From an uncultured Woeseia sp. (lineage in GTDB: Bacteria; Pseudomonadota; Gammaproteobacteria; Steroidobacterales; Woeseiaceae), in contig CAJWFK010000003.1 of assembly GCA_913031125.1 (NCBI GenBank), forward strand, positions 1-64,000: DNA of 64,000 nucleotides, read 5' to 3'. Positions 42,059-50,506 of this stretch are shown piece by piece; within the stretch, counting starts at the first letter, position 1, and every line of letters begins with the position of its first letter. Below the pieces are notes generated by a model that was not told the DNA's origin, did no database searches, and was given only the letters and a program-made list of their open reading frames with translations. Both the position numbers and the translations under genes were made by a program.

Positions 42059-42869
42059 ACCGCTGACAAATCTTGCAGTAGAAAGTGCTACGCTGGCCAA
42101 GTACGGCTGCCGATAGTGGTGTTTGACAGCTTCTGCAGGGTTGGTTAGCACGGTCGTAAACATTTAGCTGTCGTTTGAAATACCCAGGTGATCCATCGCC
42201 AGCACTAAAATCACGCAGTGTGGTACCACCGGCTTTGATAGCGCTTTGCAGGACTTCTTTGATTGCGTCTACTAGGGTGACCATTCGCGATAAAGCAATT
42301 CGGCCCGCGCGTCGCTTTGGATGAATTCCTGAAGAAAATAATGCTTCGCTGGCATAGATATTGCCAACTCCAACAACAATAGACCCATTCATTATGAATT
42401 GTTTGATACTTACTTTGCGTCCTCTGGATTTCATCCAAAGGTATTCACCGTTAAAAGCAGTCGATAAAGGCTCTGGCCCCAAATTGCGGAGCAGTCGGTG
42501 CTCGAAAGGGTTGGCTGCCCATAAGAATGACCCGAATCGCCGTGGGTCACGAAATCTTAATGCATTGCCATTTTTGAAACGGATATCAAAATGGTCGTGT
42601 TTTCCTGCCGGCTCATCCCAGTCGATAATCCGCACGCTTCCGGACATACCAAGATGGAGCATCGCCGTTCCGCTGGCTGTTGCAAATAAAATGTATTTAG
42701 CTCGGCGCTGAACAGACTGGATTGTTTTACCGGGTAGCTCGAGTTCGATTTCCTCGGACACCGGCCAGCGCAGTCGCCTTTCGCGGATAATTACAGAATG
42801 AATTTCCTCATTCTCTACCCACGGCGCAATCCCGCGACAACTCGTTTCTACTTCGGGTAACTCAGGCAT
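42057..42869 (-). CDS. mutM: Formamidopyrimidine-DNA glycosylase (Fpg/MutM)
   Basis: Base-excision repair enzyme that removes 8-oxoguanine and nicks the strand. The 270 residues begin MPELPEVET, so the catalytic Pro2 and Glu3 are exposed after Met removal. Also visible are the helix-two-turn-helix VGNIYASEALF with the conserved Asn and Lys region (KQFIMNGSIVVGVGN, about 155-170) and the C-terminal zinc finger with Cys245, Cys248, Cys265 and Cys268. The mutM-rpmG-rpmB order on one strand equals that of E. coli. It lies convergent to coaD. Confidence 0.96.
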   Translation of the reverse strand: MPELPEVETSCRGIAPWVENEEIHSVIIRERRLRWPVSEEIELELPGKTIQSVQRRAKYILFATASGTAMLHLGMSGSVRIIDWDEPAGKHDHFDIRFKNGNALRFRDPRRFGSFLWAANPFEHRLLRNLGPEPLSTAFNGEYLWMKSRGRKVSIKQFIMNGSIVVGVGNIYASEALFSSGIHPKRRAGRIALSRMVTLVDAIKEVLQSAIKAGGTTLRDFSAGDGSPGYFKRQLNVYDRANQPCRSCQTPLSAAVLGQRSTFYCKICQR

Positions 42870-43014
42870 CTATTTATGCTATGGAAAAGTGTCTTAAATA
42901 CTATAGTCGGACGCCGGTGAATAAAGTAATGATTTGTCCAGTCCGGCAATCTACCCTTCACTGATGAGGCGAAGGACCTGTTTAGAATTGTAACTAGATA
43001 AGTGTATTTAGGAA

Positions 43015-43037
43015 GAAAAAAGCCCGCTTTAGCGGGC
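43015..43037 (-). terminator. Rho-independent terminator of rpmB-rpmG
   Basis: Read on the minus strand: GCCCGC, loop TAAA, GCGGGC, then a run of six to seven T (43015-43021). It starts about 22 bases after the rpmG stop and separates the ribosomal protein genes from mutM. Confidence 0.85.
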
Positions 43038-43058
43038 CTTTAAGTTTTGTTTTTTTAC

Positions 43059-43214
43059 CTACTTTATTTTCGATTCTTTATACATCACATGTTTTCTGAC
43101 CACAGGGTCATATTTTTTTGTCTCCATCTTTTCAGGATGCAGGCGTTTATTTTTAGCGGTCGTGTAGTAGTGGCCGGTACCGGCGCTGGAGACAAGTTTG
43201 ATCTTTTCACGCAT
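43059..43214 (-). CDS. rpmG: 50S ribosomal protein L33
   Basis: Small ribosomal protein of 51 residues, beginning [19 protein letters not shown] and continuing with [23 protein letters not shown]. This is the zinc-free form without the CxxC pairs. ATG at 43214, TAG at 43059-43061. It lies 23 bases after rpmB on the same strand, the usual rpmB-rpmG operon, and is followed by a strong terminator. Confidence 0.97.
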   Translation of the reverse strand: MREKIKLVSSAGTGHYYTTAKNKRLHPEKMETKKYDPVVRKHVMYKESKIK

Positions 43215-43237
43215 TCTTTGTTTCTCCGAATTTACTG

Positions 43238-43474
43238 TTAAACGCGTTGCCCGTCGGCGCGCAAATCGGCAAGTATCTTTTCGATACCGTGCTTGTCAAT
43301 AATTCTCAAGCCTTTTTGTGATATGCGCAGGCGGACATACCGTTTCTCCGATTCCACCCAGAAACGTTTATATTGCAGATTCGGTAAAAACCGTCTGCGA
43401 GTTTTATTATGTGCGTGAGAAACATTGTTACCGCTTTGCGGGCGCTTCCCGGTCACTTGGCAAACTTTTGACAT
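43238..43474 (-). CDS. rpmB: 50S ribosomal protein L28
   Basis: Ribosomal protein of 78 residues, the E. coli length. It starts [20 protein letters not shown] from the ATG at 43474; the open frame extends upstream to 43561, but the extra 29 codons are not part of L28. The [24 protein letters not shown] segment is typical. Only the first cysteine of the zinc-type (MSKVCQVTG) is present, so a full zinc site is unlikely. The 176 bases up to the divergent flavoenzyme gene are the control region for both genes. Confidence 0.97.
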   Translation of the reverse strand: MSKVCQVTGKRPQSGNNVSHAHNKTRRRFLPNLQYKRFWVESEKRYVRLRISQKGLRIIDKHGIEKILADLRADGQRV

Positions 43475-43650
43475 GCTTTCTAAGTCTCTGATTTTATGGA
43501 GGGTGCCTAAGGCTATCGGCACGGAGCGGGACTTTATACCAGCCTTGTTGTACCCAATCAAGGTAGATTAAATGGATATTTTATCTGAGTTAATCAAACG
43601 AGTAATATTATAGCTTCAGATGTGGCTGAGAGAATGTCACTACCAAACGA

Positions 43651-45099
43651 ATGAGGGGAAGGCGTGTGAAGGAAAAAACAAAAAAACATCTAATTGAAAG
43701 TCCCGACCGACGGAGCTTTATCAGGACAGCAACAGCTGGTGTAGCATCAGTAGGAATCGCTAGTGCTATGACAGGATGTGCGGAGGAAAGTGCAGAGGCA
43801 ACTAACGAATACGATATTATCGTGATTGGTGGGGGATTCGCGGGCGTAACAGCCGCGCGGGACTCAAGCAACCGGGGACACCGGACTTTGCTCTTAGAGG
43901 CGCGAGCGCGCCTTGGTGGCCGGACGTTTACGAGTAGCTTTGGCGGTCACGATGATATTGATCTTGGCGGGACATGGATGGGCTGGTCGCAACCGCATGT
44001 CTGGTCACAGGTCATGCAATACAGGATGCCAATTGGAGAAACGGCGTCGAGTGGTATGACAAAGGCGAATTGGATGGATGGCGGTAAACTCGTTTCCGGT
44101 GATCCTGGGCAGTGGATGGAGATATTCGAGCGGTCATTGAATAAATATTATGCGCTAGCACAGCAAGCTTTCCCGCGACCATTTGATCCTTTATATACGG
44201 ATGCCAAGGCAGAGCTCGATAACATTAACGCCAGGGAAGCGATCGAGCAGATGGACATGAGTCCACTTGAGCGTGATTTTGCTCTTAGCATCGCTGGTAT
44301 TAATGGGCATTCTGATCCCAGTGAGAGTAGCTATCTGGACCAGTTACGCTGGTTTGCCTTGGGTGATTTGAATGTCTGGAATTTGTGGGGGAACCTCGGT
44401 ACCTACAAGATCAAGGGTGGTACCAAGAAACTCCTGGATGCGATGCATGCGGATGGCGAGGCGACGACGAAGCTTTCTTCTGCGGTTGCCTCGGTCCATC
44501 AAGGAGAGGCAGGTGTTACTGTCACGACCAAGCGGGGTGAAGTTTACCGTGCCCGGGCAGTGATAGTGGCAGTGCCACTTAATTGCGTTGCAGACATCGA
44601 GTTTAGCCCCGGCATATCGGACGTTAAGGCACGCGTTAGCACGGAACGCCATACTGGCTCAGGCACTAAGGTTTATGTGCACATCAAAAAAGGGCTTCCT
44701 GTTCAGTTGGGGAGTGGTACGTGGGATATGCCGCTTAATATGTTGTGGACTGAGTATGATGACCCTGACAGCCAGGTCCTATGTGGTTTTGGTTGCAGTC
44801 CGGAGCATTTGGATATCAATGATGATGATGCGGTTGCCGATGCTGTGCATCGATTCATGCCGGAGGCGGAGTTGATAAGTTCTTTTGGCTATGACTGGAA
44901 CCTGGATCCCTATTCCAAGGGCACTTGGTGCATGTACCGGCCAAATGTACTTACCCAGGACCTTGAGGAACTGCAGCGCTCTGAGGGCAGTGTATATTTC
45001 GCCGGAGCCGACATCGCGGATGGTTGGCGCGGTTTTATAGAGGGAGCCATCGAGAGTGGCATGCGGGTTGCCCGGGATGTAGACGTCGACCTTTCCTGA
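43651..45099 (+). CDS. Tat-exported flavin amine oxidase/dehydrogenase, NicA2-like
   Basis: FAD-dependent oxidation of an amine, substrate unknown, probably in the periplasm. The 482 residues carry a twin-arginine signal (DRRSFIRTATAG, Arg20-Arg21) followed by a hydrophobic stretch and a possible lipoprotein cysteine (MTGC, Cys43). The FAD fold follows: IIVIGGGFAGVTAAR (GxGxxG at 60-65) and LLLEARARLGGRTFTS. The C-terminal FAD motif is VYFAGADIADGWRGFIEGA, with Trp459 in the place of an aromatic-cage residue. Length, signal and phrases such as PHVW, FPRP and GWNYD/NVWN-type region recall nicotine oxidoreductase NicA2 of Pseudomonas putida, which passes electrons to a cytochrome c rather than to O2. 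A cytochrome c gene follows at once. Start ATG 43651; a GTG at 43666 after GGGGA is a real alternative. Confidence 0.85.
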   Translation: MRGRRVKEKTKKHLIESPDRRSFIRTATAGVASVGIASAMTGCAEESAEATNEYDIIVIGGGFAGVTAARDSSNRGHRTLLLEARARLGGRTFTSSFGGHDDIDLGGTWMGWSQPHVWSQVMQYRMPIGETASSGMTKANWMDGGKLVSGDPGQWMEIFERSLNKYYALAQQAFPRPFDPLYTDAKAELDNINAREAIEQMDMSPLERDFALSIAGINGHSDPSESSYLDQLRWFALGDLNVWNLWGNLGTYKIKGGTKKLLDAMHADGEATTKLSSAVASVHQGEAGVTVTTKRGEVYRARAVIVAVPLNCVADIEFSPGISDVKARVSTERHTGSGTKVYVHIKKGLPVQLGSGTWDMPLNMLWTEYDDPDSQVLCGFGCSPEHLDINDDDAVADAVHRFMPEAELISSFGYDWNLDPYSKGTWCMYRPNVLTQDLEELQRSEGSVYFAGADIADGWRGFIEGAIESGMRVARDVDVDLS

Positions 45100-45116
45100 A
45101 TCAGGCTGAACGGAGA

Positions 45117-45500
45117 ATGAAAAGTTTATTTTCTATAGCCATTATTGGTTTGGGTATGTTCGGGGGTACCACAGCACTGGCAGAGGCCAGCTGTGATTTG
45201 GACCGTGGACGTTCCCTGTTCAATAAATGTGCTATCTGCCACACTAATGCAGCGGACGCGGGCCATTCCGTCGGACCAAACTTGTTTGCAATTGTTGGTA
45301 GTATGATCGGGGGCGCATCAGATTATCTATACACCGAAGAACTTAAGGCCTACGGAAAGACATGGACACTAGAGGTTCTCGATAGATTCTTAAAGAGCCC
45401 GATGACTGAAATACCTGGCACTACTATGGCCTTTGCCGGATTTAAGAAAGAAGCAGATCGTAAGAATTTGTTGTGTTATCTGAATCTGGCGACTCAATAG
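45117..45500 (+). CDS. Periplasmic class I cytochrome c
   Basis: Electron carrier, 127 residues. From the ATG at 45117 it begins with a signal peptide (SLFSIAIIGLGMFGGTTALAEA); the frame extends upstream but those residues are not signal-like. Haem c attaches at CAICH (38-42). GHSVGPNLFAIVG follows, as in mitochondrial-type cytochromes c, and the axial methionine is likely in GTTMAFAGFK near the end. Two further cysteines (Cys26 and one in NLLCYLNL) could form a disulphide linking the N- and C-terminal ends. It starts 17 bases after the flavoenzyme gene, so it is the natural electron acceptor candidate, as CycN is for NicA2. Confidence 0.9.
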   Translation: MKSLFSIAIIGLGMFGGTTALAEASCDLDRGRSLFNKCAICHTNAADAGHSVGPNLFAIVGSMIGGASDYLYTEELKAYGKTWTLEVLDRFLKSPMTEIPGTTMAFAGFKKEADRKNLLCYLNLATQ

Positions 45501-45520
45501 ATTCGATAATTTGAATTTAT

Positions 45521-45532
45521 TTTAACGTTAAA
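45521..45532. promoter_or_regulatory. Perfect 12-base palindrome upstream of the TonB receptor gene
   Basis: TTTAACGTTAAA reads the same on both strands and lies 76 bases before the receptor ATG in an AT-rich gap. It could be an operator, but no regulator gene is adjacent and short palindromes in AT-rich DNA are common. Confidence 0.25.
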
Positions 45533-45607
45533 TAATTTATGAACTAAATAGCATAACAGGCGAAATTTTCAGTACAATAGCCTAAATTACATGAGGGGGG
45601 GAGACAC

Positions 45608-47842
45608 ATGAAATTAACCATAAAGACACTAATTACGCTTGTAGTGTCGAGCACATTTCTGTCCGTACCGGTCTTTGCGCAGGTATTAGAGGAAGTGATT
45701 GTGACGGCACAAAAGCGTGAGCAAAGTATTCAGGATGTTGGTATATCGATAACAGCATTGTCTGGTGACACAATAAATGCATTGGGTCTCGATAATATGA
45801 TGGAGATTACCCAGCAGATTCCGGGATTGCAGGTGCAGTCTTACACGCCTTCTTTCACGACCTGGAATTTGCGTGGAGTATCGCAAAACAATTTTACCGA
45901 TAACCTTGAAGCACCGGTTGCTGTATACATCGATGATATCTATTACGCGAGCATGAATGCGATTGGTCTGTCCATGTTTGATATGGAGCGGATCGAGGTA
46001 CTGCGTGGACCACAGGGAACGCTTTTTGGCCGTAATGCCACAGGCGGAGTTATCAGCTATGTAACAAATAAAGCGGATGATGACGAAAATAATGGTTACG
46101 CATCGGCGACTTTTGCGGACTTTGGTACTGTCAACTTCGAAGGTGCGATCGGCGGCGCAATCAGTGATACGGTTCGTGGCCGAGTGGCTGTAAGAAGGGA
46201 TAGCAGCGATGGTTACCTGGAGCCTGGTATCGAACCTTTTGGCGGTACCCAGGCGACAGCCGGTACTCTCCTCGGAAACGATGGAACTGCGATCCGGGCG
46301 TCATTACAGATTGACGCATCCGATAGTGTGTTGATTGATCTGGGAGCGACGTACTCTACTGAGAGTGATGTGCCAGGTACCAGCTACACAGTTACATTTG
46401 CAGACTTCGATCCGGATACCGGGTTGGGCGTACCTTTCCCGGTTAGCGATGACCCGATGGCAGGGGGCACTTCATTGGCCGGCGATCCTCATTTGCATGC
46501 TTCGAACGGTGGGCTGAACGGTATGGATCCATACTACGATCGAGATGCCTTGCAGCTCAGGGCAAAAGTAGACGCGCAATTGAGTAATGGCAACACATTC
46601 AGGTCAATTACCGGCTATCTAAATAATGACAAGTACTACACGGAAGATGCTTGTGGCGGCCTGTGTTACTTCCCGTTTACAACTGATTCTGATTTCACGT
46701 CGTTCTCGCAGGAATTCCAGCTTTCAGGCGAAGGAGAGAGTTCGCGCTGGCAAGTTGGCGCATACTATCTGAATGCCGAATGGGATAACTATTCAGCGGT
46801 TGGTGGTGCGACAATCACCGGTTCTGAGGATGGTTCGATTGAGACCAACATCTTAATAGACTCAACCAACTGGTCTGTATATGGCCAGGGTGAATGGGAT
46901 CTTTCCGATAAGCTCACTTTGATTGGAGGACTGCGTTGGTCGCAGGACAACAAGGACTTGGCTCTTAACCAGATTATGTACCGTATGGAAGATCAGGGTA
47001 TTCCCGATGGGACGATGACTTTTAACCTTGCGGATGAAGCTGTTGGTGAATATGCCCATGTACCGAATATTGATTACGGAGACTGGGCAGGACGGCTACA
47101 ACTTAATATGTACCCCAGTGATGATACCCTGGTGTTCCTGTCCTGGAACCGTGGCATCAAGGGAGGCAATTGGACCGCTGCTGCTGGTGTCCTTATTGAG
47201 GATATTCAACATACAGAAGAGGTCTTAAACGCCTTTGAGCTAGGTATAAAAACGACATTTGCTGATGGCGCTGCGCGATTGAATGCGACCGTATTTTCAT
47301 ATGACTATGATGATTACCAAGCATTTGCACTTCCGAACTTAGCACCGGAGGTCAGCAATTCGGATGCGACCGCAAGTGGTGGTGAACTTGAGTTGTACTG
47401 GTCTCCTGGCGATGGTTGGGATGTTGTACTAGGTGCTGCTTTTGTTAGTTCCACCGTAGACTTCGTTAAGGCGGTATTCCCGGGCTCTGGTGTTACTAAT
47501 GCCGAGTTCCCGCAAGCGCCGCGGTCAAGCTTTAATGCATTGGTGCGCAAAGCGTGGGATATGGGTAATGGTGGAGAACTTGCCATGCAGCTTGACGGCA
47601 ATTGGAACGACGATAACTTTGTAGAGGGCACCAACGCACTTGTGTCCTTACAGAAGGCATATTCTGTGGCGAATGTGAGTGCCACCTACTCTACAGACCG
47701 TTACAGCGCATCTGTCTGGGTTAAAAACCTCGGCGATGAAGATTACCTTTTATATAATTTGGACCTTGGTTTGGCTGGATTCATTGAGCAAATTTATGCT
47801 CCGCCACGCCAGGTTGGTGTTACCTTGCGTATGAATTGGTAA
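45608..47842 (+). CDS. TonB-dependent outer-membrane receptor
   Basis: Active import of a substrate too large, rare or polar for porins, powered by TonB-ExbBD. The 744 residues have a signal peptide (TLITLVVSSTFLSVPVFAQ), a TonB-box-like EEVIVTAQKREQ right after it, the plug domain (about 40-155: DVGISITALSGDTI, VAVYIDD, MERIEVLRGPQGTLFGRNATGG), a 22-stranded barrel with acidic, aromatic-rich strands, and the terminal aromatic VGVTLRMNW. It resembles the large family of proteobacterial receptors with VTAQKR boxes, which import diverse organic compounds as well as siderophores. It starts 107 bases after the cytochrome gene, behind GGGGGAGA, and ends in a strong terminator, making it the last gene of the amine-oxidation island. 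Confidence 0.93.
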   Translation: MKLTIKTLITLVVSSTFLSVPVFAQVLEEVIVTAQKREQSIQDVGISITALSGDTINALGLDNMMEITQQIPGLQVQSYTPSFTTWNLRGVSQNNFTDNLEAPVAVYIDDIYYASMNAIGLSMFDMERIEVLRGPQGTLFGRNATGGVISYVTNKADDDENNGYASATFADFGTVNFEGAIGGAISDTVRGRVAVRRDSSDGYLEPGIEPFGGTQATAGTLLGNDGTAIRASLQIDASDSVLIDLGATYSTESDVPGTSYTVTFADFDPDTGLGVPFPVSDDPMAGGTSLAGDPHLHASNGGLNGMDPYYDRDALQLRAKVDAQLSNGNTFRSITGYLNNDKYYTEDACGGLCYFPFTTDSDFTSFSQEFQLSGEGESSRWQVGAYYLNAEWDNYSAVGGATITGSEDGSIETNILIDSTNWSVYGQGEWDLSDKLTLIGGLRWSQDNKDLALNQIMYRMEDQGIPDGTMTFNLADEAVGEYAHVPNIDYGDWAGRLQLNMYPSDDTLVFLSWNRGIKGGNWTAAAGVLIEDIQHTEEVLNAFELGIKTTFADGAARLNATVFSYDYDDYQAFALPNLAPEVSNSDATASGGELELYWSPGDGWDVVLGAAFVSSTVDFVKAVFPGSGVTNAEFPQAPRSSFNALVRKAWDMGNGGELAMQLDGNWNDDNFVEGTNALVSLQKAYSVANVSATYSTDRYSASVWVKNLGDEDYLLYNLDLGLAGFIEQIYAPPRQVGVTLRMNW

Positions 47843-47892
47843 TAAATGTGGTAAGGGCGGCTTAGGCTGCTCAGCTACAGTGTTAAAAACTA

Positions 47893-47925
47893 ATGTCGGT
47901 AACCTTCTGGTTACCGACATTTTTT
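47893..47925 (+). terminator. Strong rho-independent terminator after the TonB receptor
   Basis: ATGTCGGTAACC (47893-47904) pairs perfectly with GGTTACCGACAT (47909-47920) around the loop TTCT, followed by TTTTT. It closes the flavoenzyme-cytochrome-receptor unit; the remaining bases to coaBC contain no gene. Confidence 0.93.
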
Positions 47926-48053
47926 GTTATTGCGGATTGGTTTCGGTATGGCTATTCTTGCGAATAGGGACTCACGAAAAAATGATCACTTAATTTGCTA
48001 GTTTTTGTAGAGACTAAGCGCTAAGCTGAGCGGCCCAAAAAGCAGAGTAGCGT

Positions 48054-49298
48054 ATGTCCGGGCAGAAAATTGTTCTCGGTATCTCGGGCGGGATAGCGGC
48101 GTATAAAACACCCGAATTAGTCCGCCTTCTCAAGAAGAGAGGGGCGGAGGTCCAGGCCGTGCTCACCCGTTCGGCAAAAGAATTTGTCACTGAAACGACC
48201 TTGCAAGCTGTTTCAGGTTCGCCGGTGCGGGAAAACCTTTGGGACAAGGAAGCTGAGGCTGCGATGGGCCATATTGAGTTGGCGAGATGGGCCGACCTCG
48301 TGTTAATTGCGCCCGCCACGGCAGAGATTATGTCGCGGCTTGCTTTAGGTGCGGCTCCAGATTTATTAACTACTCTTTGCTTAGCGACCGAGGCGCCGAT
48401 TGTTGTTGCACCAGCAATGAACCATATTATGTGGGCAGATTCCGGAGTGCAGGATAATTGTCGAGTCCTTAAACAAAGGGATATCCGGATTCTTGGTCCC
48501 GCTGTCGGCGACCAGGCCTGTGGCGAAAGCGGCCCTGGTCGAATGGTCGAACCGGAAGATATTGTTGCCGCCATTATGGGTCCCAAGGCAGTGCCAGATG
48601 TATCCGCACTGGCCGGGAAGGTTGTGATGATCACAGCAGGACCAACGCGTGAGGCAATTGATCCGGTTAGGTACATTAGTAATCGGAGTTCCGGGAAGAT
48701 GGGTTATGCGATTGCTGCTGCCGCGCGTGACGCTGGTGCAAAAGTTCTGCTCGTGAGCGGACCGGTGAATATTGTTCCACCGGCTGCAGTGGAGACGATC
48801 TTTACGGAGAGTGCTAAAGAAATGTTTGCGGCAGTCCATGACCGGCTCACCGAAGTCGATGTATTTATCGGTGCGGCAGCAGTTGCCGATTACCATTCTG
48901 CTAGTGTGCAGACCCATAAGCTGAAGAAATCAGAGTCGGACTTATCTCTCGATCTGTCCAGAACCCCGGATATCCTCGCTTCAGTAGCAGGACAACAGGA
49001 CCGACCATTTACGGTCGGGTTCGCTGCAGAAACCCAAAACCTTCGGGAATACGCGCTCGGTAAGCTCAAAGAGAAAAATTTAGACATGATCGTTGCAAAC
49101 TTAGTTGGAGCTAACCAGGGCTTTGAAAAGGATAGAAATTCTGTTGAGGTATTTTGGCAAGATGGCGAGAAGGTGTTCCCGGATAGCGATAAAAAGGTGC
49201 TTGGTCGTCAGCTGGTTAAAATTATTGGCGAACAATATAAATCCATCCAGGATGCCCAGACCGTGCAAATCCAGCCTGCTATTAGCGGTGGAGATTGA
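48054..49298 (+). CDS. coaBC: Bifunctional phosphopantothenoylcysteine decarboxylase / phosphopantothenate-cysteine ligase
   Basis: Two consecutive steps of coenzyme A synthesis. The 414 residues hold the FMN-dependent CoaC decarboxylase (about 1-185: GISGGIAAYKTPELVRLL, catalytic His in GHIELARWAD near 75, substrate-binding PAMNHIMW, and the flap cysteine in ACGESGPGRM near 156). The CTP-dependent CoaB ligase follows (about 190-400: ITAGPTREAIDPVRYISNRSSGKMGYAIA and IGAAAVADYH). All key residues are present. It is followed 12 bases later by dut, the classical gammaproteobacterial pair. Confidence 0.96.
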   Translation: MSGQKIVLGISGGIAAYKTPELVRLLKKRGAEVQAVLTRSAKEFVTETTLQAVSGSPVRENLWDKEAEAAMGHIELARWADLVLIAPATAEIMSRLALGAAPDLLTTLCLATEAPIVVAPAMNHIMWADSGVQDNCRVLKQRDIRILGPAVGDQACGESGPGRMVEPEDIVAAIMGPKAVPDVSALAGKVVMITAGPTREAIDPVRYISNRSSGKMGYAIAAAARDAGAKVLLVSGPVNIVPPAAVETIFTESAKEMFAAVHDRLTEVDVFIGAAAVADYHSASVQTHKLKKSESDLSLDLSRTPDILASVAGQQDRPFTVGFAAETQNLREYALGKLKEKNLDMIVANLVGANQGFEKDRNSVEVFWQDGEKVFPDSDKKVLGRQLVKIIGEQYKSIQDAQTVQIQPAISGGD

Positions 49299-49310
49299 AA
49301 CAGGATCAAC

Positions 49311-49766
49311 ATGCGCAAAATCGAACTTAAAATATTGGATCCCAGAGTTGGTGATGCTTTCCCCTTGCCGGAACACGCGACCGCAGGGTCAGCAGGTTTA
49401 GATATCCGTGCCTGTATTGATGACGAGCTTGACGTGCAGCCCGGAGAAACTGTTTTAGTGCCGTCAGGACTTGCTATCCATATTGGTGATACGGGATTAG
49501 CTGCTGTTTTATTGCCCCGGTCAGGATTAGGCCATAAGCATGGTTTGGTGCTTGGCAACCTGACGGGTTTGATTGATTCTGATTACCAGGGGCAGGTATT
49601 TGTTTCAATCTGGAACCGCGGAGAGAAGGTATATCAAATAGAACCAGGCGAGCGCATTGCTCAGATGGTATTTATCCCGGTAGAGCAGGTGCAGTTTGAA
49701 GTTGTAGAAGAGTTTGAAAGCTCAGATCGTGGCGCAGGAGGATTTGGCCATTCGGGTCAGGCTTAA
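49311..49766 (+). CDS. dut: dUTP pyrophosphatase
   Basis: Hydrolyses dUTP to dUMP, keeping uracil out of DNA and feeding thymidylate synthesis. The 151 residues match the E. coli enzyme. The five trimeric dUTPase motifs are visible: [12 protein letters not shown] (motif 1, 23-34), [11 protein letters not shown] (motif 2), [23 protein letters not shown] (motif 3, catalytic Asp), [12 protein letters not shown] (motif 4) and [10 protein letters not shown] (motif 5, C-terminal lid). It overlaps the convergent DUF4124 gene by 4 bases. Confidence 0.97.
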   Translation: MRKIELKILDPRVGDAFPLPEHATAGSAGLDIRACIDDELDVQPGETVLVPSGLAIHIGDTGLAAVLLPRSGLGHKHGLVLGNLTGLIDSDYQGQVFVSIWNRGEKVYQIEPGERIAQMVFIPVEQVQFEVVEEFESSDRGAGGFGHSGQA

Positions 49767-50386
49767 TTTAAATCTTTTAGCTGCTTAAAACGGTCTATAT
49801 CACTGTCAAACAGATCAATAATAGCTTGTTGGTCTGCGGCAAATTTTTCCAAATTTTGTTCGTGCCGAGCAATTGTGGTCTGGGTGGTTTTAATGTCTTC
49901 GCTAAGTTCGTTACTGATTGCAGGCGCGGTTGTTTTAGAATTGTATGGTTTAAATTTAGCGGCCTCCTCTAAAAGATCGCCCATCCTCCGCTTTAGGTTA
50001 CTCAGATGCAGCTCTGTCACACGTGCCTGTGCCTGGAAGAGTTCGACCCGACGATCACGATGTATTTGAATATCTTCGACTGTTAAATAGGTGGCAAGAA
50101 GCGTTTGATCGCGGCGACGATCCAATTCCCTGTCCTGATTTAGTTGCTGGCGTTCCGCTTCAGTCAGTAGGTCTTCCGCTGTCTTTTTTGCTCGAATCAC
50201 CTCTACCGTGATCCCATGTTCGTTAACAATCTGGAGCTCCAGTTCCGAATATTCCTGTGGAACGCTGTCACCGAAATGGACAATGCCATCTTCGTCTACC
50301 CAACGGTAGAGCTTTGCGCTCTGGGCTATAGCGAGCCCCGCTAGGTTGCAGAAGACACAGATAATTACAATGTTAAAGGGCTTCAT
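49763..50386 (-). CDS. DUF4124 domain-containing exported protein with coiled coil
   Basis: Function unknown. From the ATG at 50386 the 207 residues begin with a signal peptide ([21 protein letters not shown]) followed by a DUF4124 domain ([27 protein letters not shown], a small beta unit found at the N-terminus of many proteobacterial envelope proteins). The rest, about 130 residues, is charged and helical, probably a coiled coil ([52 protein letters not shown]). A GTG at 50410 would give a longer start that spoils the signal peptide. It sits between dut and pyrE on the opposite strand to dut. A cell-envelope role is inferred. Confidence 0.78.
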   Translation of the reverse strand: MKPFNIVIICVFCNLAGLAIAQSAKLYRWVDEDGIVHFGDSVPQEYSELELQIVNEHGITVEVIRAKKTAEDLLTEAERQQLNQDRELDRRRDQTLLATYLTVEDIQIHRDRRVELFQAQARVTELHLSNLKRRMGDLLEEAAKFKPYNSKTTAPAISNELSEDIKTTQTTIARHEQNLEKFAADQQAIIDLFDSDIDRFKQLKDLN

Positions 50387-50506
50387 AGGCCAACTATTAC
50401 ATAATTGCACCGGTCGAAACCGGGTATGTGTTGCAAAAATCTATGATATTAAGGAATTTAGGAGCCATGAATTAGTCCGATATTTTGTTAATTTTGTAGT
50501 CCACAG

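Noticed and set aside
43475-43561. N-terminal extension of ribosomal protein L28
   Set aside because: L28 begins at [12 protein letters not shown]; the upstream 29 codons are merely open and would give a non-family extension.
45024-45116. N-terminal extension of the cytochrome c frame
   Set aside because: It overlaps the flavoenzyme gene and would bury the clear signal peptide that starts at 45117.
43651-47842. The amine-oxidation island as a recently transferred element
   Set aside because: Base composition looks similar to neighbouring genes by eye, and there are no tRNA, repeats or integrase at the borders; insertion is possible but its age cannot be judged.
48014-48676. 220-codon antisense frame over coaBC
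   Set aside because: coaBC motifs run through the same bases on the plus strand; the antisense product is low-complexity Ser/Ala/Thr without a recognisable domain.
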